A stretch of 64,000 nt of DNA from Orbilia blumenaviensis (taxonomy: Eukaryota > Ascomycota > Orbiliomycetes > Orbiliales > Orbiliaceae): assembly GCA_036872755.1 (NCBI GenBank), contig JAVHNS010000015.1, positions 186,001 through 250,000 on the forward strand, read 5' to 3'. The position numbers and the translations under genes were made by a program. Of this stretch, positions 23,764 through 33,606 are shown in pieces. Positions within the stretch are counted from its first letter, which is position 1, and every line of letters begins with the position of its first letter. A model generated the notes under the pieces. That model made no database searches. It was not told where the DNA came from and saw only the letters and a program-made list of their open reading frames with translations.

Positions 23764-24660
23764 ATGTCGTTCTTAATAGCTCTTTTTCTTTCACTCCTTC
23801 TAATCCTTATCTTTGTCTCTGTAAGTCTTTCTCCTTTCCCAGCTTTTGAAGCTCAGGATGTCACATACTAATGAAACAGTAGCTCCGAATCTACTCCATC
23901 CTCCCGACCCGTCCCTCAACCACTCCACAAATCTCCATCCTCCAATCCTCCCGAATAGTAGAATTAACGCCACCCGACAATTCACATGCTCTGATAATCC
24001 TCGGCTCCGGTGGTCACACCGCCGAAATGTTCTCCTTACTCTCTTCCATCTCCCCGGATATCCTCACCCACAGAACCTACATCTTCAGTAGCGGAGACAT
24101 CCATTCTGCCAAGTCTGCTCAGGCTTTTGAAACCTCCTTGCTAGGAAAATATACAAAAAAAGCGAATGAGAAGGTTGGGTATCGACTTCTGGAGATTCCT
24201 AGGGCGAGGAAGGTGCGTCAGTCGTGGGTCACTACGCCTTGGAGCTGTTTGATGTGTTTGGTCGGGTGTATGGATGTATTAAGAGGGAGGGATTTGGCAG
24301 GTATGAGTGTTCAGATGAGGCAGTGTTGGGATAAGAGGCGGTTCCCTGATGTGGTCGTTTGTAATGGGCCGGCGACGGCGGTGATGATGGTGCTTGCTTG
24401 TTATATCTATAAGGTGCGTCCACTCCCTTCATTGTGTTATCGTTAATAAGTTTATAAAATTGGAGGTTGTGCTAATGGGTTCCTAGTTTTTCGGGAGGTG
24501 TTCGACGAGGATAATATACGTAGAGTCATTCGCACGGGTGACAACCATGTCCCTATCAGGGAAACTTTTGCTACCACTGGCGCATAGGTTTCTGGTCCAG
24601 TGGCCGCAGTTGGCGGAAAAGTACCCAGGTGCTGAGCATCTAGGCTTCTTAGTTTCCTAG
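23764..24660 (+). CDS. ALG14: UDP-GlcNAc transferase membrane subunit Alg14
   Basis: Three exons, 23764-23820, 23883-24413 and 24487-24660, encode 253 aa. Alg14 anchors the catalytic subunit Alg13 to the ER membrane; together they add the second GlcNAc to the dolichol-linked precursor of N-glycans. The N-terminal segment MSFLIALFLSLLLILIFVS is one membrane helix and fills the whole first exon. Next come the family signatures ALIILGSGGHTAEMFSLL, TYIFSSGDIHSAKSA, RARKVRQSW, PDVVVCNGPATAV, IYVESFARVTTMSLSGKLLL and the closing FLVQWPQLAEKYPGAEHLG. Intron 1 has acceptors CAG and TAG three bases apart; only the downstream one keeps the frame open. The gene converges on the uL24m gene with 226 bp between stop codons. 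Confidence 0.95.
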
Positions 24661-24886
24661 TTGACGCATTCTACCTCAGTAATTACTACCTTTAAGATGA
24701 TAGATGCTTTTCACTTTTTGCTTTTCGAGCCCTTTGTATGCAAACGAATGATACCCAAATGTCCAGTTATTATGTACATTAGCGTTACAAATAAACTACG
24801 TTAAAATAGTAAATACTTATATATACAATCCTCAATCCCTTCACTCCGACATGAAATAACCCCGAACCAGACGTTTATGGTGCCAT

Positions 24887-26112
24887 TCAGCTTGGTGGTG
24901 ATGCACTAGGGGTTTCTAAGTTCCTCGATGGCAGCTGTCCAAGCGACGGCCTGAACCCAAACCCAGCTCCTTCTTGCCGTTCGATATCCTCCAAAATCTT
25001 CGACCTCTTCGACCGCTCCCTTAGTAAGGGAGTAGCACTCTGCGCCATCGTCCGACCGAGTTGCTCCAGGATATCGCTCGTCAGCTTCTGTGTCTTGCCC
25101 TTCTCGATCTTATCCCTTCTAATCTTTCTGTTGATATCCATCAATGGTGTCACAACTCGTGCCTTCTTCCTTGCCTTTTCTTCCTCATCTTCTCTTATCT
25201 TCTGCTCGATGTATTCTCGGTCATGCCTGTCCCTAAATTTGCTGAACTTTCCACGTAACTCATCCACAACCCCTTCAGGAATCGGCGGCTTAAGTAAAGT
25301 AGGCACATAAGTCCTCTCCTCGGCGTCCATGCGTTTAGTATCGCACTGCTGGTCTTCATACTCCGGTTCCTGCTTTTTCGGCCAGGGAATTTCGGTGCCG
25401 GTGAAAGCGACCAAACGGGTCCATGTTCTTTTACCCTGAAGGTCTTTCCTTATATCGGTGATTTTTACTTTTTTAACAATAGCGTCACGAAGGGTGCCTG
25501 TTTTAGGATCCTCAATCGGGTGGACGAGACGGACGTCGGTGTAGGCTATGCTGCATTCTTGGTCCATGCCTGGTGCATCACCACCGTCGAGGCCTTCGAA
25601 GTACTCGGGTGTTCGGATTGGGTACTATATCATTACCATCATTAGTCAATCTTCAGCATCTTTACCAAACGGTTACGCGGAATACGAGCATAAGAACATA
25701 CCACATTCAATCCCTGCACCTTCACACTGTCTGTATCCGGCTCCACCTCCTTCACCACGCCCACCTTATTCCTATCCTTCCCAGCAAGGATAACAACCCT
25801 ATCCCCCACCGCAATATTAAAAAACTTCCTCGGCTCAGGCACCTCCGGCAGCCTCATGGCATCAGCGGTCGGTAAATCTCTTGCAATTCTGTCTTTCGCA
25901 TCCCTTCCTCTTATAGGAGCCAACGGACCCATTTTTACATCCTCGACAAGTTCATCACGGATCTTTGCGACGTATCTATGGTGGTCTCGGAGCATAGCAT
26001 CGTATTGGGCGCGTTTCATACGCTTATAGGCGGCCTTCATCTGGGCTTCTTTGGCGTACCGTCTTGCGGCAGAGGCCTTGGCCAGGAGCGTCCGGCGGAT
26101 TATTCGTTCCAT
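24887..26112 (-). CDS. MRPL40: Mitochondrial ribosomal protein uL24m (MRPL40)
   Basis: Two exons, 26112-25702 and 25624-24887, encode 382 aa; the intron is 77 bp. The product belongs to the mitochondrial large ribosomal subunit. The KOW motif is visible at FNIAVGDRVVILAGKDRNKVGVVKEV (about residues 96-121), followed by VKVQGLNV and, after the splice, YPIRTPEYFEG. The N terminus is basic (RIIRRTLLAKASAARRYAK), consistent with mitochondrial import and rRNA contact. The long C-terminal extension is Lys/Arg/Glu-rich with helical character, as usual for fungal uL24m compared with bacterial L24 (about 100 aa). The gene is followed at close range by convergent ALG14. Confidence 0.9.
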
Positions 26113-26808
26113 GTTTATTTCTCCCTCTATCTATCTCCTCTTTTTAATTTTTATAGATTATATTCCCAGCTATCGGCTTCTTTGATATAGAGGTGTGGTG
26201 GGGCTGTTCGAAGGTGGGATGTTGTAGATATTGTTCTACCGTATCGACGAGACCATTGCTTGGTTATATCGGAGTGTACGAGGGGGTATAGAAGGAGGTT
26301 GCTAATAGAAACGGTGAACTTTCCCCTCCCAACGGTCGGCCGGTCAATTGGGAGTTTTTTTTTGAGATAGAGGGTCTGTCGTTAGGTCGTCGTCGCTTGG
26401 AAGGGTTCTTCTTGCTAGAACTAGAAGAAACCTTCAAATTTTCGCTTATAGCACGTGATCATGGATAGTAACATTTGCCAAGACTTTTGGAGAGTACCTT
26501 CAATGGTGAAGTTTTTTAAGGTCTTAGGAGGCCAATTGCTTGGTAGTCTGGGGATTGTAGTGATTTGATAGAGGTAAGATAGGTATGGGGACTTTTGAGG
26601 AGAAATTAGGGGGTTAGGAGTGGGATAAGTGGGAGGAATTGATGTCCTTGTATGCGCCTCAGTGTCAACGCATTTTGGGAAACAATATACCACACAGCCT
26701 GGAGCAAGCGAAGCTTCATATCAGATACAGAGTTTATAAGCTGGTAGGTTATAATACCCTTAATTACCCTTGGATTCTACTAACTTCAAATAAAGCAAAA
26801 CACCATAA
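26113..26808. other. Intergenic region
   Basis: This contains the promoter of uL24m and the 3' region of the LACTB2-like gene on the same strand. A CACGTGATC sequence lies near 26452. A 90-codon minus-strand frame at 26421-26693 has no recognisable features. Confidence 0.45.
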
Positions 26809-27944
26809 TTAAAGCACACTAGCGACTCCTTTAACTCCACCACTACCACCTGCCCCCTCCACTATCCTCCACTTCCCATCCTCGCTGACAGCCCGCCCGT
26901 CCTTCTCCAATTTCGCCAGTATCAAAAGCACCCCTCTACCCGCCGCCTCCCACAGATTCTCGGGATAGTCTTTATAAATAACCTTAACGATATCTATAAC
27001 CTCCATTGCAGTGCCTCTGTGTTCTTTTAGTACATTGATGACTTGAGCCTCACGTTCCTGTCGGTGGGTTATGTATTCTTGGATCTTGGCTTTTGCGTCA
27101 GGGATTAGTGGGCCATGGGCTGGGTATGCCCTGTCCGGACCCAAGGAAAGCATTTTGGCAAGGGAGGACATGTAGGTTGATAGGTCTTCGAAGACAGTTG
27201 TTCCCTGTATACATATACATTGTTAGAAACACAATTCTCTAAAAGAACCCTATTTTTGGGAAGCGGGAAGAGGGAAAATGAATGAATATCATACCTGTCC
27301 CAAAACATTATCACCAGTAAACAACGCCTCCTCTTCCTCCAACCACAGGCACAAATGATCACTCGTATGCCCTGGCGTCCACAAACATTTCACCGTCGCC
27401 CCTTCCACCCCTACAACCTCTCCATCATCAATTCTTCCATCTTCATTAACATCCAAAAACCCCCACTTATTAGCCTCCGGATCCTTCGGATCAAGCTTGA
27501 ATTTTAGAACTTTTACGTCAGGGCAGAGGGAGCGGAGGTCCGGGACGCCGGCGATATGATCGCCGTGCCAGTGTGTTATTATTGCGGTGGAGACAGTGGC
27601 GCGCTCGGAGGTTAGAACTGAGGAGAGGGAGGTTTTCCAGGCGGGTTTGCCTTCGCCGGCATCGATTAGAAGACGCTTGGGACCGGTGCCTAGGAGGTAG
27701 GTGTTTGTGCCTGTGGCATATGTTAATATATCGATATTCCAGCGCTACTAGTGTTCGTTATGGGTTATTGCAGTACCTTGCAGGGTGAACTAGTGGATAT
27801 CTGTTAGTATATATTTTGTTTTGAAGTTTATAAATATATTAGTATAGGGTGTAAGGAAGGTACCTTGCCCGGATTCCCGCCCAGAATACGGATAACCCTG
27901 GAGCTTAAGCGCTCAATCTCGGGGAGTGGGACGAGGTTTGCCAT
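26809..27944 (-). CDS. LACTB2-like metallo-beta-lactamase-fold protein
   Basis: Four exons, 27944-27864, 27789-27777, 27710-27295 and 27204-26809, encode 301 aa. Exon 2 is only 13 nt and supplies FTLQ plus the first base of Gly; with it the text reads GNPGKFTLQGTNTYLLGTG, the conserved opening of this family. Metal-binding motifs follow: THWHGDHIAGV (His78, His80, Asp82, His83), TPGHTSDH (His146), FTGDNVLG (Asp165) and PAHGPLI. Human LACTB2 is a mitochondrial endoribonuclease; fungal relatives include polyketide thioesterase-like enzymes, but the downstream winged-helix-like C terminus (EHRGTAMEVIDIVKVIY...) is that of the LACTB2 type. No polyketide synthase is nearby, so an RNase or general hydrolase role is more likely. 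Confidence 0.92.
27777..27789 (-). other. 13-nt micro-exon of the LACTB2-like gene
   Basis: The exon is flanked by CTAG (acceptor) and GTACTG (donor). Skipping it would shift the frame and remove part of the conserved GKFTLQGTNTYLL strand. Confidence 0.85.
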
Positions 27945-28562
27945 TCTGAGCATCTACCAGGTACCAAAACCACCTCTTAGCGAAACCGTTATACAAAAAA
28001 GAAAAAAGAAAAAGAAAACAAGAAAATAAGAAAAACGAACAAAAAAAATATATCTAAAAAGAAGACACTCCGAGGTATAGACTGATACAAAAACAAAGAG
28101 GGACGAGTACTAGTAGACACTCAGATATGAAACGGTTGGGCAAGTTAAAGGAGAGGGTTCAAGTTTTTTGGAATATATATGCGGCGCCGAGGTTGGTATT
28201 TATATTGGCGGGGAGGACCCACCTGTACAGTAACTAGGAGGTTTAGATAATCGAGATCCTTTTCGGCTTGTGAACTATCGGTGGCAGGGATTGGTTTAAA
28301 TGCAAGGCTATTGGGTACATCAATTAGCCCTGTGTAGTAGTACTTAATATAATATGGGATAAGAACTGGGGCAGAACGGCGCAGCCGTCGGACGAATGAT
28401 GTGATGGGGGAGGGATTGCCTCGGCCTAATTGTGCATAGAATGCTACTTAAATGTGTTGTGTGTGGTCGAAAAATGTGTGTGGGGAATATTACAACATGG
28501 TCAACGCACTTTCTCCACGTCGATGCTTGTGCGTTGGGGATATCGAGATATAGAGGAGACTC
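27945..28562. other. Promoter side of the LACTB2-like gene
   Basis: This is the upstream region of the minus-strand gene. It includes a purine-rich plus-strand tract at 27991-28060 (many AAAAAGAAAA runs), which is pyrimidine-rich on the coding strand, as common in fungal 5' leaders. No gene is seen. Confidence 0.45.
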
Positions 28563-29453
28563 GGTCATGTGACCATTTTGGGCTTCAAAAGGCCAATGAG
28601 ATGCAAATGACCTGCGTTTCCAGGGAAACTAGCTACTAGGAGGCTAGATGGGTCTCTACAGGTAGGTATGGGATACCATCCACCAGTCGCAGTCTCGGCA
28701 GCTCTTCTTATGCCACCTATCCGGGATTTGCTTTCTAGGAGCTGGTTACCATTAATATTGTACCGGGGCCGAAACTATATTGTACCTAGGAGTATGACCC
28801 GCATCCGAGCTAGAAAATGGCCTGACTACAAGACTAGCTTGAGTTATGGCACTAGGCCTAGAGGAATAAACTACACCTCCTTATGTCGACCAATTGTGTC
28901 ACATGACCTACTAAGATAAGAAAGAAGGCTCCTTGCCATCTAGTTTTGCTGTCTACTTTGCCGTAATCAAACCTTGGGTGTCGAAAACGGTGTGCAAAAT
29001 AGTAGTGCAAAATGGTGTGTCAAAAATGGTGGGCATTTGACGTCCAAAATGGTCACATGACTAGTCAGTCGTATGGGTGAAAGGCAACAGTGCAAATGCT
29101 GCTTGCCATGTCATATAAAGCCATATTCAATGTTAAAAGGTATCACATGACTCAAAGGCCAGGAAAGTCACCTGATTATTTTGACGTTCAAAAGCCGTCC
29201 TGCGAAAGAACTGTCTGTGAAAACGTCTGTGGGGACGTCTATGGGGACATCTGTGAAAACGTCTGTGGAGACGTCTGTAGACTTAAGACTGTCCGTGGCC
29301 AATCGACAGAACGCGGACGTCTGCAGGCCCAGGACGGCTTGACACTCAAGACATCCCCATATGTAAGACGTCCGTGTAACGAGAGACGTCTTGGGCTAGA
29401 AGGCGCTCAGATCTTACCGCGACCATTTAGAAGCCCAATATTGTCACATGACC
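28563..29453. mobile_element. Possible decayed element bounded by 24-bp inverted arms
   Basis: The left arm (28563-28586) and the reverse complement of the right arm (29430-29453) agree at 22 of 24 positions. They enclose 843 bp. An 18-bp segment of the same sequence occurs again in direct orientation to the right arm at 29044-29061. The interior holds degenerate CAAAATGGTGTGT units (about 28984-29055) and a 12-bp tandem array. No transposase-like frame is visible and no target-site duplication could be made out, so this may be a non-autonomous relic or an unrelated repeat structure. Confidence 0.4.
29213..29284 (+). repeat. Six tandem copies of a 12-bp unit
   Basis: Units are GTCTGTGAAAAC, GTCTGTGGGGAC, GTCTATGGGGAC, ATCTGTGAAAAC, GTCTGTGGAGAC and GTCTGTAGACTT. 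The array lies in an open plus-strand frame (29090-29515), where it reads as the tetrapeptides VCEN, VCGD, VYGD, ICEN, VCGD and VCRL. That frame has no other sign of being a gene. Confidence 0.85.
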
Positions 29454-29638
29454 CTGACTACGGATCTAATTATGTCCTAGTGTTGTCTAGTGAACAAAGT
29501 CGTCCTGCCAACTAAATTCCCTAGACCTCGATATTAAGAGTGTGTATCGAGGAGTATCTCCTTCGCAAAGACTAAGAATTTTTTTTGAAACACCTAGACT
29601 AAATATGTATCGAGGGTTCTCAAACCCATATCGAGGCA

Positions 29639-30532
29639 TTGGCCATCTCAATGAACGCCAAGTACCTAGCATCTGCCTTCGCAATGCCGAAATCATATGC
29701 GCTGTCTATATCAAGTGGAATCGGTAAAATGATATGGGATATTTCACCCGGAATGTTGCTGAAGGAGCTCGAGGGCCATGAAAATAATATCATTTCTCTT
29801 GCCTTCTCGGATTCTGGTGAAGAACTAGCATCTGGATCTAGTGACTATTGAATATATATTGGGGACGTCATTTCAGGAAGAAATACACAACCATTCCTCG
29901 CAAATCCTTCCCCAAAACTCCAACTACCCCTAAAAATGACACTGTAATACGGAACTTTGCGAATATCCTTCTGTGAAGACCCTTTGTTTCCGACTTAAAG
30001 GCAAGGTTGCGGAGTACGGGTCTTGGGATGGGGCGGTTCGAATCTGGAATACAGGCAATGGAGAGTTGTTACGTAGCTTCTGTGGATCCTCCCAGGAAAT
30101 AACGTGTATAGGAGCTTCACGAAGCGGCTGCCAGTTAGCCTTGTTACTAGCTTACGATTCTCAAGTGATGGCTCGAAGTTAGTATCGGTTTCTGAAGAAA
30201 ATGCTATACATCTATGGGATATTTTCACCGGGACCCTGCTCCAGACGTTTGTTGACGAAGAAGCTATGCACCGGGCTACATATACGGATGCCTACATTAG
30301 GAGATGTGGGGATCTGGTACCTACTGCATTCTGGGAAATGTTTATCTGGAATGGCTTTTCTAAGGCAAAAGTCGACTTATTCCCCGGTATAGATGCTTAT
30401 AACTTTGTCCGTATAGACTGCGGACCTCTACTGGCAACTTCTTCCGTAATAATTGACACGAAACTCAATGACTTTAACGATGGTTTGAGAGTGGTCTTGT
30501 ATTTTGGCTGGGCGAGCACAGGTGTCTTATGA
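29639..30532 (+). pseudogene. Broken WD40-repeat gene, probably tail of an NLR-like (HET-E type) gene
   Basis: Three WD40 blades can be read but not in one frame. The first (KMIWDISPGMLLKELEGH, then SLAFSDSGEELASGSSDY) ends in a stop near 29850. The second (SWDGAVRIWNTGNGELLRSF) lies in a different frame around 30010-30080. The third (SLVTSLRFSSDGSKLVSVSE, then IHLWDIFTGTLLQTF) is in the first frame again from 30104 and runs into non-WD sequence before a stop at 30532. The GH...V.SLAFS.DG..LASGS.D style is that of the C-terminal propellers of fungal NACHT/NB-ARC immune-like proteins such as HET-E. No NACHT domain is present upstream. Frame changes plus the stop indicate a relic. Introns could explain one break but not all without contrived splice sites. 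Confidence 0.75.
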
Positions 30533-31458
30533 AACTTGAATATATTTAACTTTCTCGTAGATAGATCTCACAATTATCACTGTTTATCAATTTTTTTTAA
30601 TTCTAGGAGCCCTGGCAATTTGCATTAATAAATATGGTTTCTTTGTATAAATAATCGTAATTTAAGTTGGGGAGTCAGCTCATGCTGCTTGTCCAACTGT
30701 CTTGAACCGTATTCCCACTCTACCTAGCCGACATACCCCGATCAAACATAACTAAACCATTAATTCGTCCCCGGATCAATTATACTGGAGGAGATTTGTA
30801 TGAAAACGGCCCTAGTTCCGAAGAGAAGAAGGAAGAGGAAAACAAAGAGTTTGTTACCGTTTTCGGTCTTAGACTAGTACGATATCTCAGAGGATTTTGT
30901 CAGGTCCCAAGAGGTAAAGAGTACTAGAGTGTTGATTGTGTTAGATTTCGCCGGCCTTTCATAAAGCGCCTGCAGTTTTGCCAACGCCTATGCACTGTGC
31001 CAGAACAATAGGACTTTTGGGTACCATTCTAGTTCAGTCATATGAAAATATTGTGATTATAATGCCCGTATACGTAGTAATCCCAGGGCATTTCTGATAC
31101 AGTAGTCTAGCGCCGGGACTGGGCTACTCCAGCTGATCACATGATGAGAATGGGATGAATAACTGCCACCCTAATCTATCTCATGTTTTAACCTAAATGC
31201 CACCCTAAATCCCCTCTTCTTCCTTCAGCTAGTTTAACCTAACTTTTAACCTAACTGTGTTTTGCCATCGAAAAGTGTCATGTGATCTGAGCAGCTTTGT
31301 GTAAGTCAGCTGACCATGCTCGCAAAATCCGTGTTGTGATGATGGTTGTTTTGGTCGCGTCAACCCCAGTTCAATATCCTGTCCACCCCACAGCAGCGGC
31401 CTTCGCACCCCCATCGCCTCCATTCTCTCCTCTAGCCAGCCAGCCAACCAACCACAAA
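30533..31458. other. Intergenic region upstream of CHL4
   Basis: AT-rich spacer with no gene seen. Two TCACATGA-type sites occur at 31137-31144 and 31278-31285, continuing the motif cluster from the repeat island. Confidence 0.45.
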
Positions 31459-33099
31459 ATGGCACGTCGACAGCCCACAAAGCTCACCTCGCGCTATAGA
31501 CTCCCTCCTTCACCTCAACTAACTCGCTACCTCCTACGACTCTCGAAACCATCTCTCGAAAAACTAGTCTTCGACTGGCTCAAGACGCCGATTTGTGCGC
31601 CCGACCTATCCCCGACTGAAGACGACCTGCTGGATGCTGGGTATGATGAGGAGCCTCAAGATACAACGTTGGAAGAAGCCAAAGAGGCATACACAAATCT
31701 GGCCTCGAGGAAGGATGTTGTAACAAGGGTCTTTGAACGAGAGTGGGTGTGTATTACTTCACGATCAAGCCTTGAATGGTTGATGGGTTGCTGATTAGAA
31801 TAGAGGGACGGCCTGACGATGCATCAGATCGCTCAAGTAGACATGCAATGTATGTATCTTCTACATGATGGCAGTGGGCGCAGCTAATGATTGGCAGATC
31901 TACTAGACCACCCATCGTCGCTAAAGTGGACGGCCTCCGAGCTGGTTCTCGAGGAAGGCAAGAAGCCGATTGGCGATAGTATGCTTATACCTACCGATCA
32001 ACATTAATCTCTGATGTCGCTAACATAGCTTATAGAACTTCCTAAATTCCAGCCTGTTGTGTTTTGCAAATCTCTGCTTGAGATCATGGATCCAATGGCG
32101 CAATGTGTATGTCACCAGAATTCTTACGAAACGAATGAGCAAGCTAATCGGGTATAGCATCCATACTATGTTACTCACCCAACCCTCCCATTGACAATTG
32201 TACGCCTGTCGCTACATAATCCGTTTCCTCTACCTACTCTCCCACCACCAGCGAACCAGATCTTCTACGTTGCCATCCCGACGTCCTCACCACACCTATT
32301 CTTCACGCCTCAGCGGTCAAAACTAGCAGATATTTGTCGAAAATCTCTACCGATTGCGCTGTCGTCACAGCACAGACGGTATGACATTGTTTCCACAGCT
32401 CTATCAGCAAAAACTTTAGAAGCATTAGTTGCGAGGAAAGGATGTGAGAGGGGGAATCTGGGTGCTGGTGGTGGTTGGAGTGTGTTTGCTGTTGAAGGCG
32501 AAGGGGCAGTTGAAGGTGATCCGTTGGAGGTTACACGACCACGTAAGAGACGGTCTATGGACGCCGAAACGGATAATAATGACGGTGAAGGGAAGAAGAG
32601 GAAACGAATAGCCGAGGAGCGGTTTGGGAAGTCGGCGACTGCAGGGGATGGGAGTGGGTTGGAAAGAGTTGAAGTTAAACTAAGAGAGGTCTGGCCGAAG
32701 GGAAAGGAAGTACCTGGGATCCTTGGGGTTGTGGATGGGAATGCAGGTAAAGGGAAGAAGGGCCGGCCAAAGAAAGGTGCTTCGAGAGTGGATGACGAGG
32801 ATGATTCGCCTTTGGTGGACGTACGGACACCTTGGAAAGGGAAGAGCTGGATGCCGAATGTTGACGTGGTATTAGAGGGTACTCACGTGTTCGCTGGGGT
32901 TAGGAGACTGGTTGAGGAAGGTGTGCTCGATGGGGAAAAGATACCGACGTGGATGACTGGGGAGGAGGGCAAGAGTGTGGGGATGGTCAGAGGAGGTACT
33001 ATCCTCAAAAGTGCAATAACAGCGGGAATATATGATGCTGCTGCTGCCGCTGCCGCTACTGCTGCTGGCGGGAGGAGGGGTGGGAGGAAGACCAATTAA
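31459..33099 (+). CDS. CHL4: Inner kinetochore protein Chl4 (CENP-N / Mis15 family)
   Basis: Five exons, 31459-31746, 31804-31849, 31898-31978, 32036-32106 and 32158-33099, encode 475 aa. Chl4 pairs with Iml3 (CENP-L) in the CCAN complex that binds the centromeric nucleosome. The N-terminal region has the family pattern: RYLLRLSKPSLEKLVFDWL, then VTRVFEREW joined by splicing to RDGLTMHQIAQVDMQ and YLLDHPSSLKWTASELV. KLPKFQPVVFCKSLLEIMDP and HPYYVTHPTLPLTIVRLSL follow. The second exon is only 46 nt. The middle (about residues 265-360) is a charged, disordered insert with KKRKR-type nuclear localisation stretches and a GRPKKGASR AT-hook-like motif. The C terminus has a conserved THVFAGVRRLVEEGVLD block followed by an Ala run. 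Confidence 0.88.
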
Positions 33100-33606
33100 T
33101 ACATCCTTGACCGCCACCATCCAGCCATCCCTTATCTTTCCACTATCTTTGCTAGTTATGAGCGTGCGTGCCTTAAGATATCATCATGATTGTAATTGTA
33201 GTTTACACAGCGTCGTCGGCGTTCATGGTTTACTGTGATAATACAGAGCATTACTAGTATTACTCGTTCCGGACACTTAAATATTATGGTACTTCATGAT
33301 AGTGGAATGGTCGGCCGAGCGGTCTCGCAGGCAGCAAAGCACGTCATGGCGGCGGAGTGGAGCCGGGTGGACCTCCTGAACTTCAAAACCGACTTCGAAC
33401 CGTCAAATCCCGGCTCAAACCAGGCCTCAAATAAAATGGCTGGCTTCCGCATTCCTTGACCTGCCTCAGTCCTCCGAATACAAATATTCCACCCTCGTCA
33501 CATCTACTTCACCTCATCTCATCTTAAGAATCCATCTCCATCGCACACAGTCAGTAGATTACCTAGTGTTTAAGCTTTAATAGTGGATGAAGTAGAACCA
33601 ATCGCA
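33100..33606. promoter_or_regulatory. Intergenic region and PCS60 promoter
   Basis: This is a short spacer between two plus-strand genes, with pyrimidine-rich sequence just before the start at 33607. A stretch at 33308-33332 (TGGTCGGCCGAGCGGTCTCGC) recalls a tRNA-Leu D arm, but no matching T arm follows. Confidence 0.4.

Noticed and set aside
33308..33420. tRNA-Leu-like sequence TGGTCGGCCGAGCGGTCTCGC
   Set aside because: It recalls a D arm, but no T arm with the TTCGA core and a 5-bp stem follows, and the acceptor ends do not pair.
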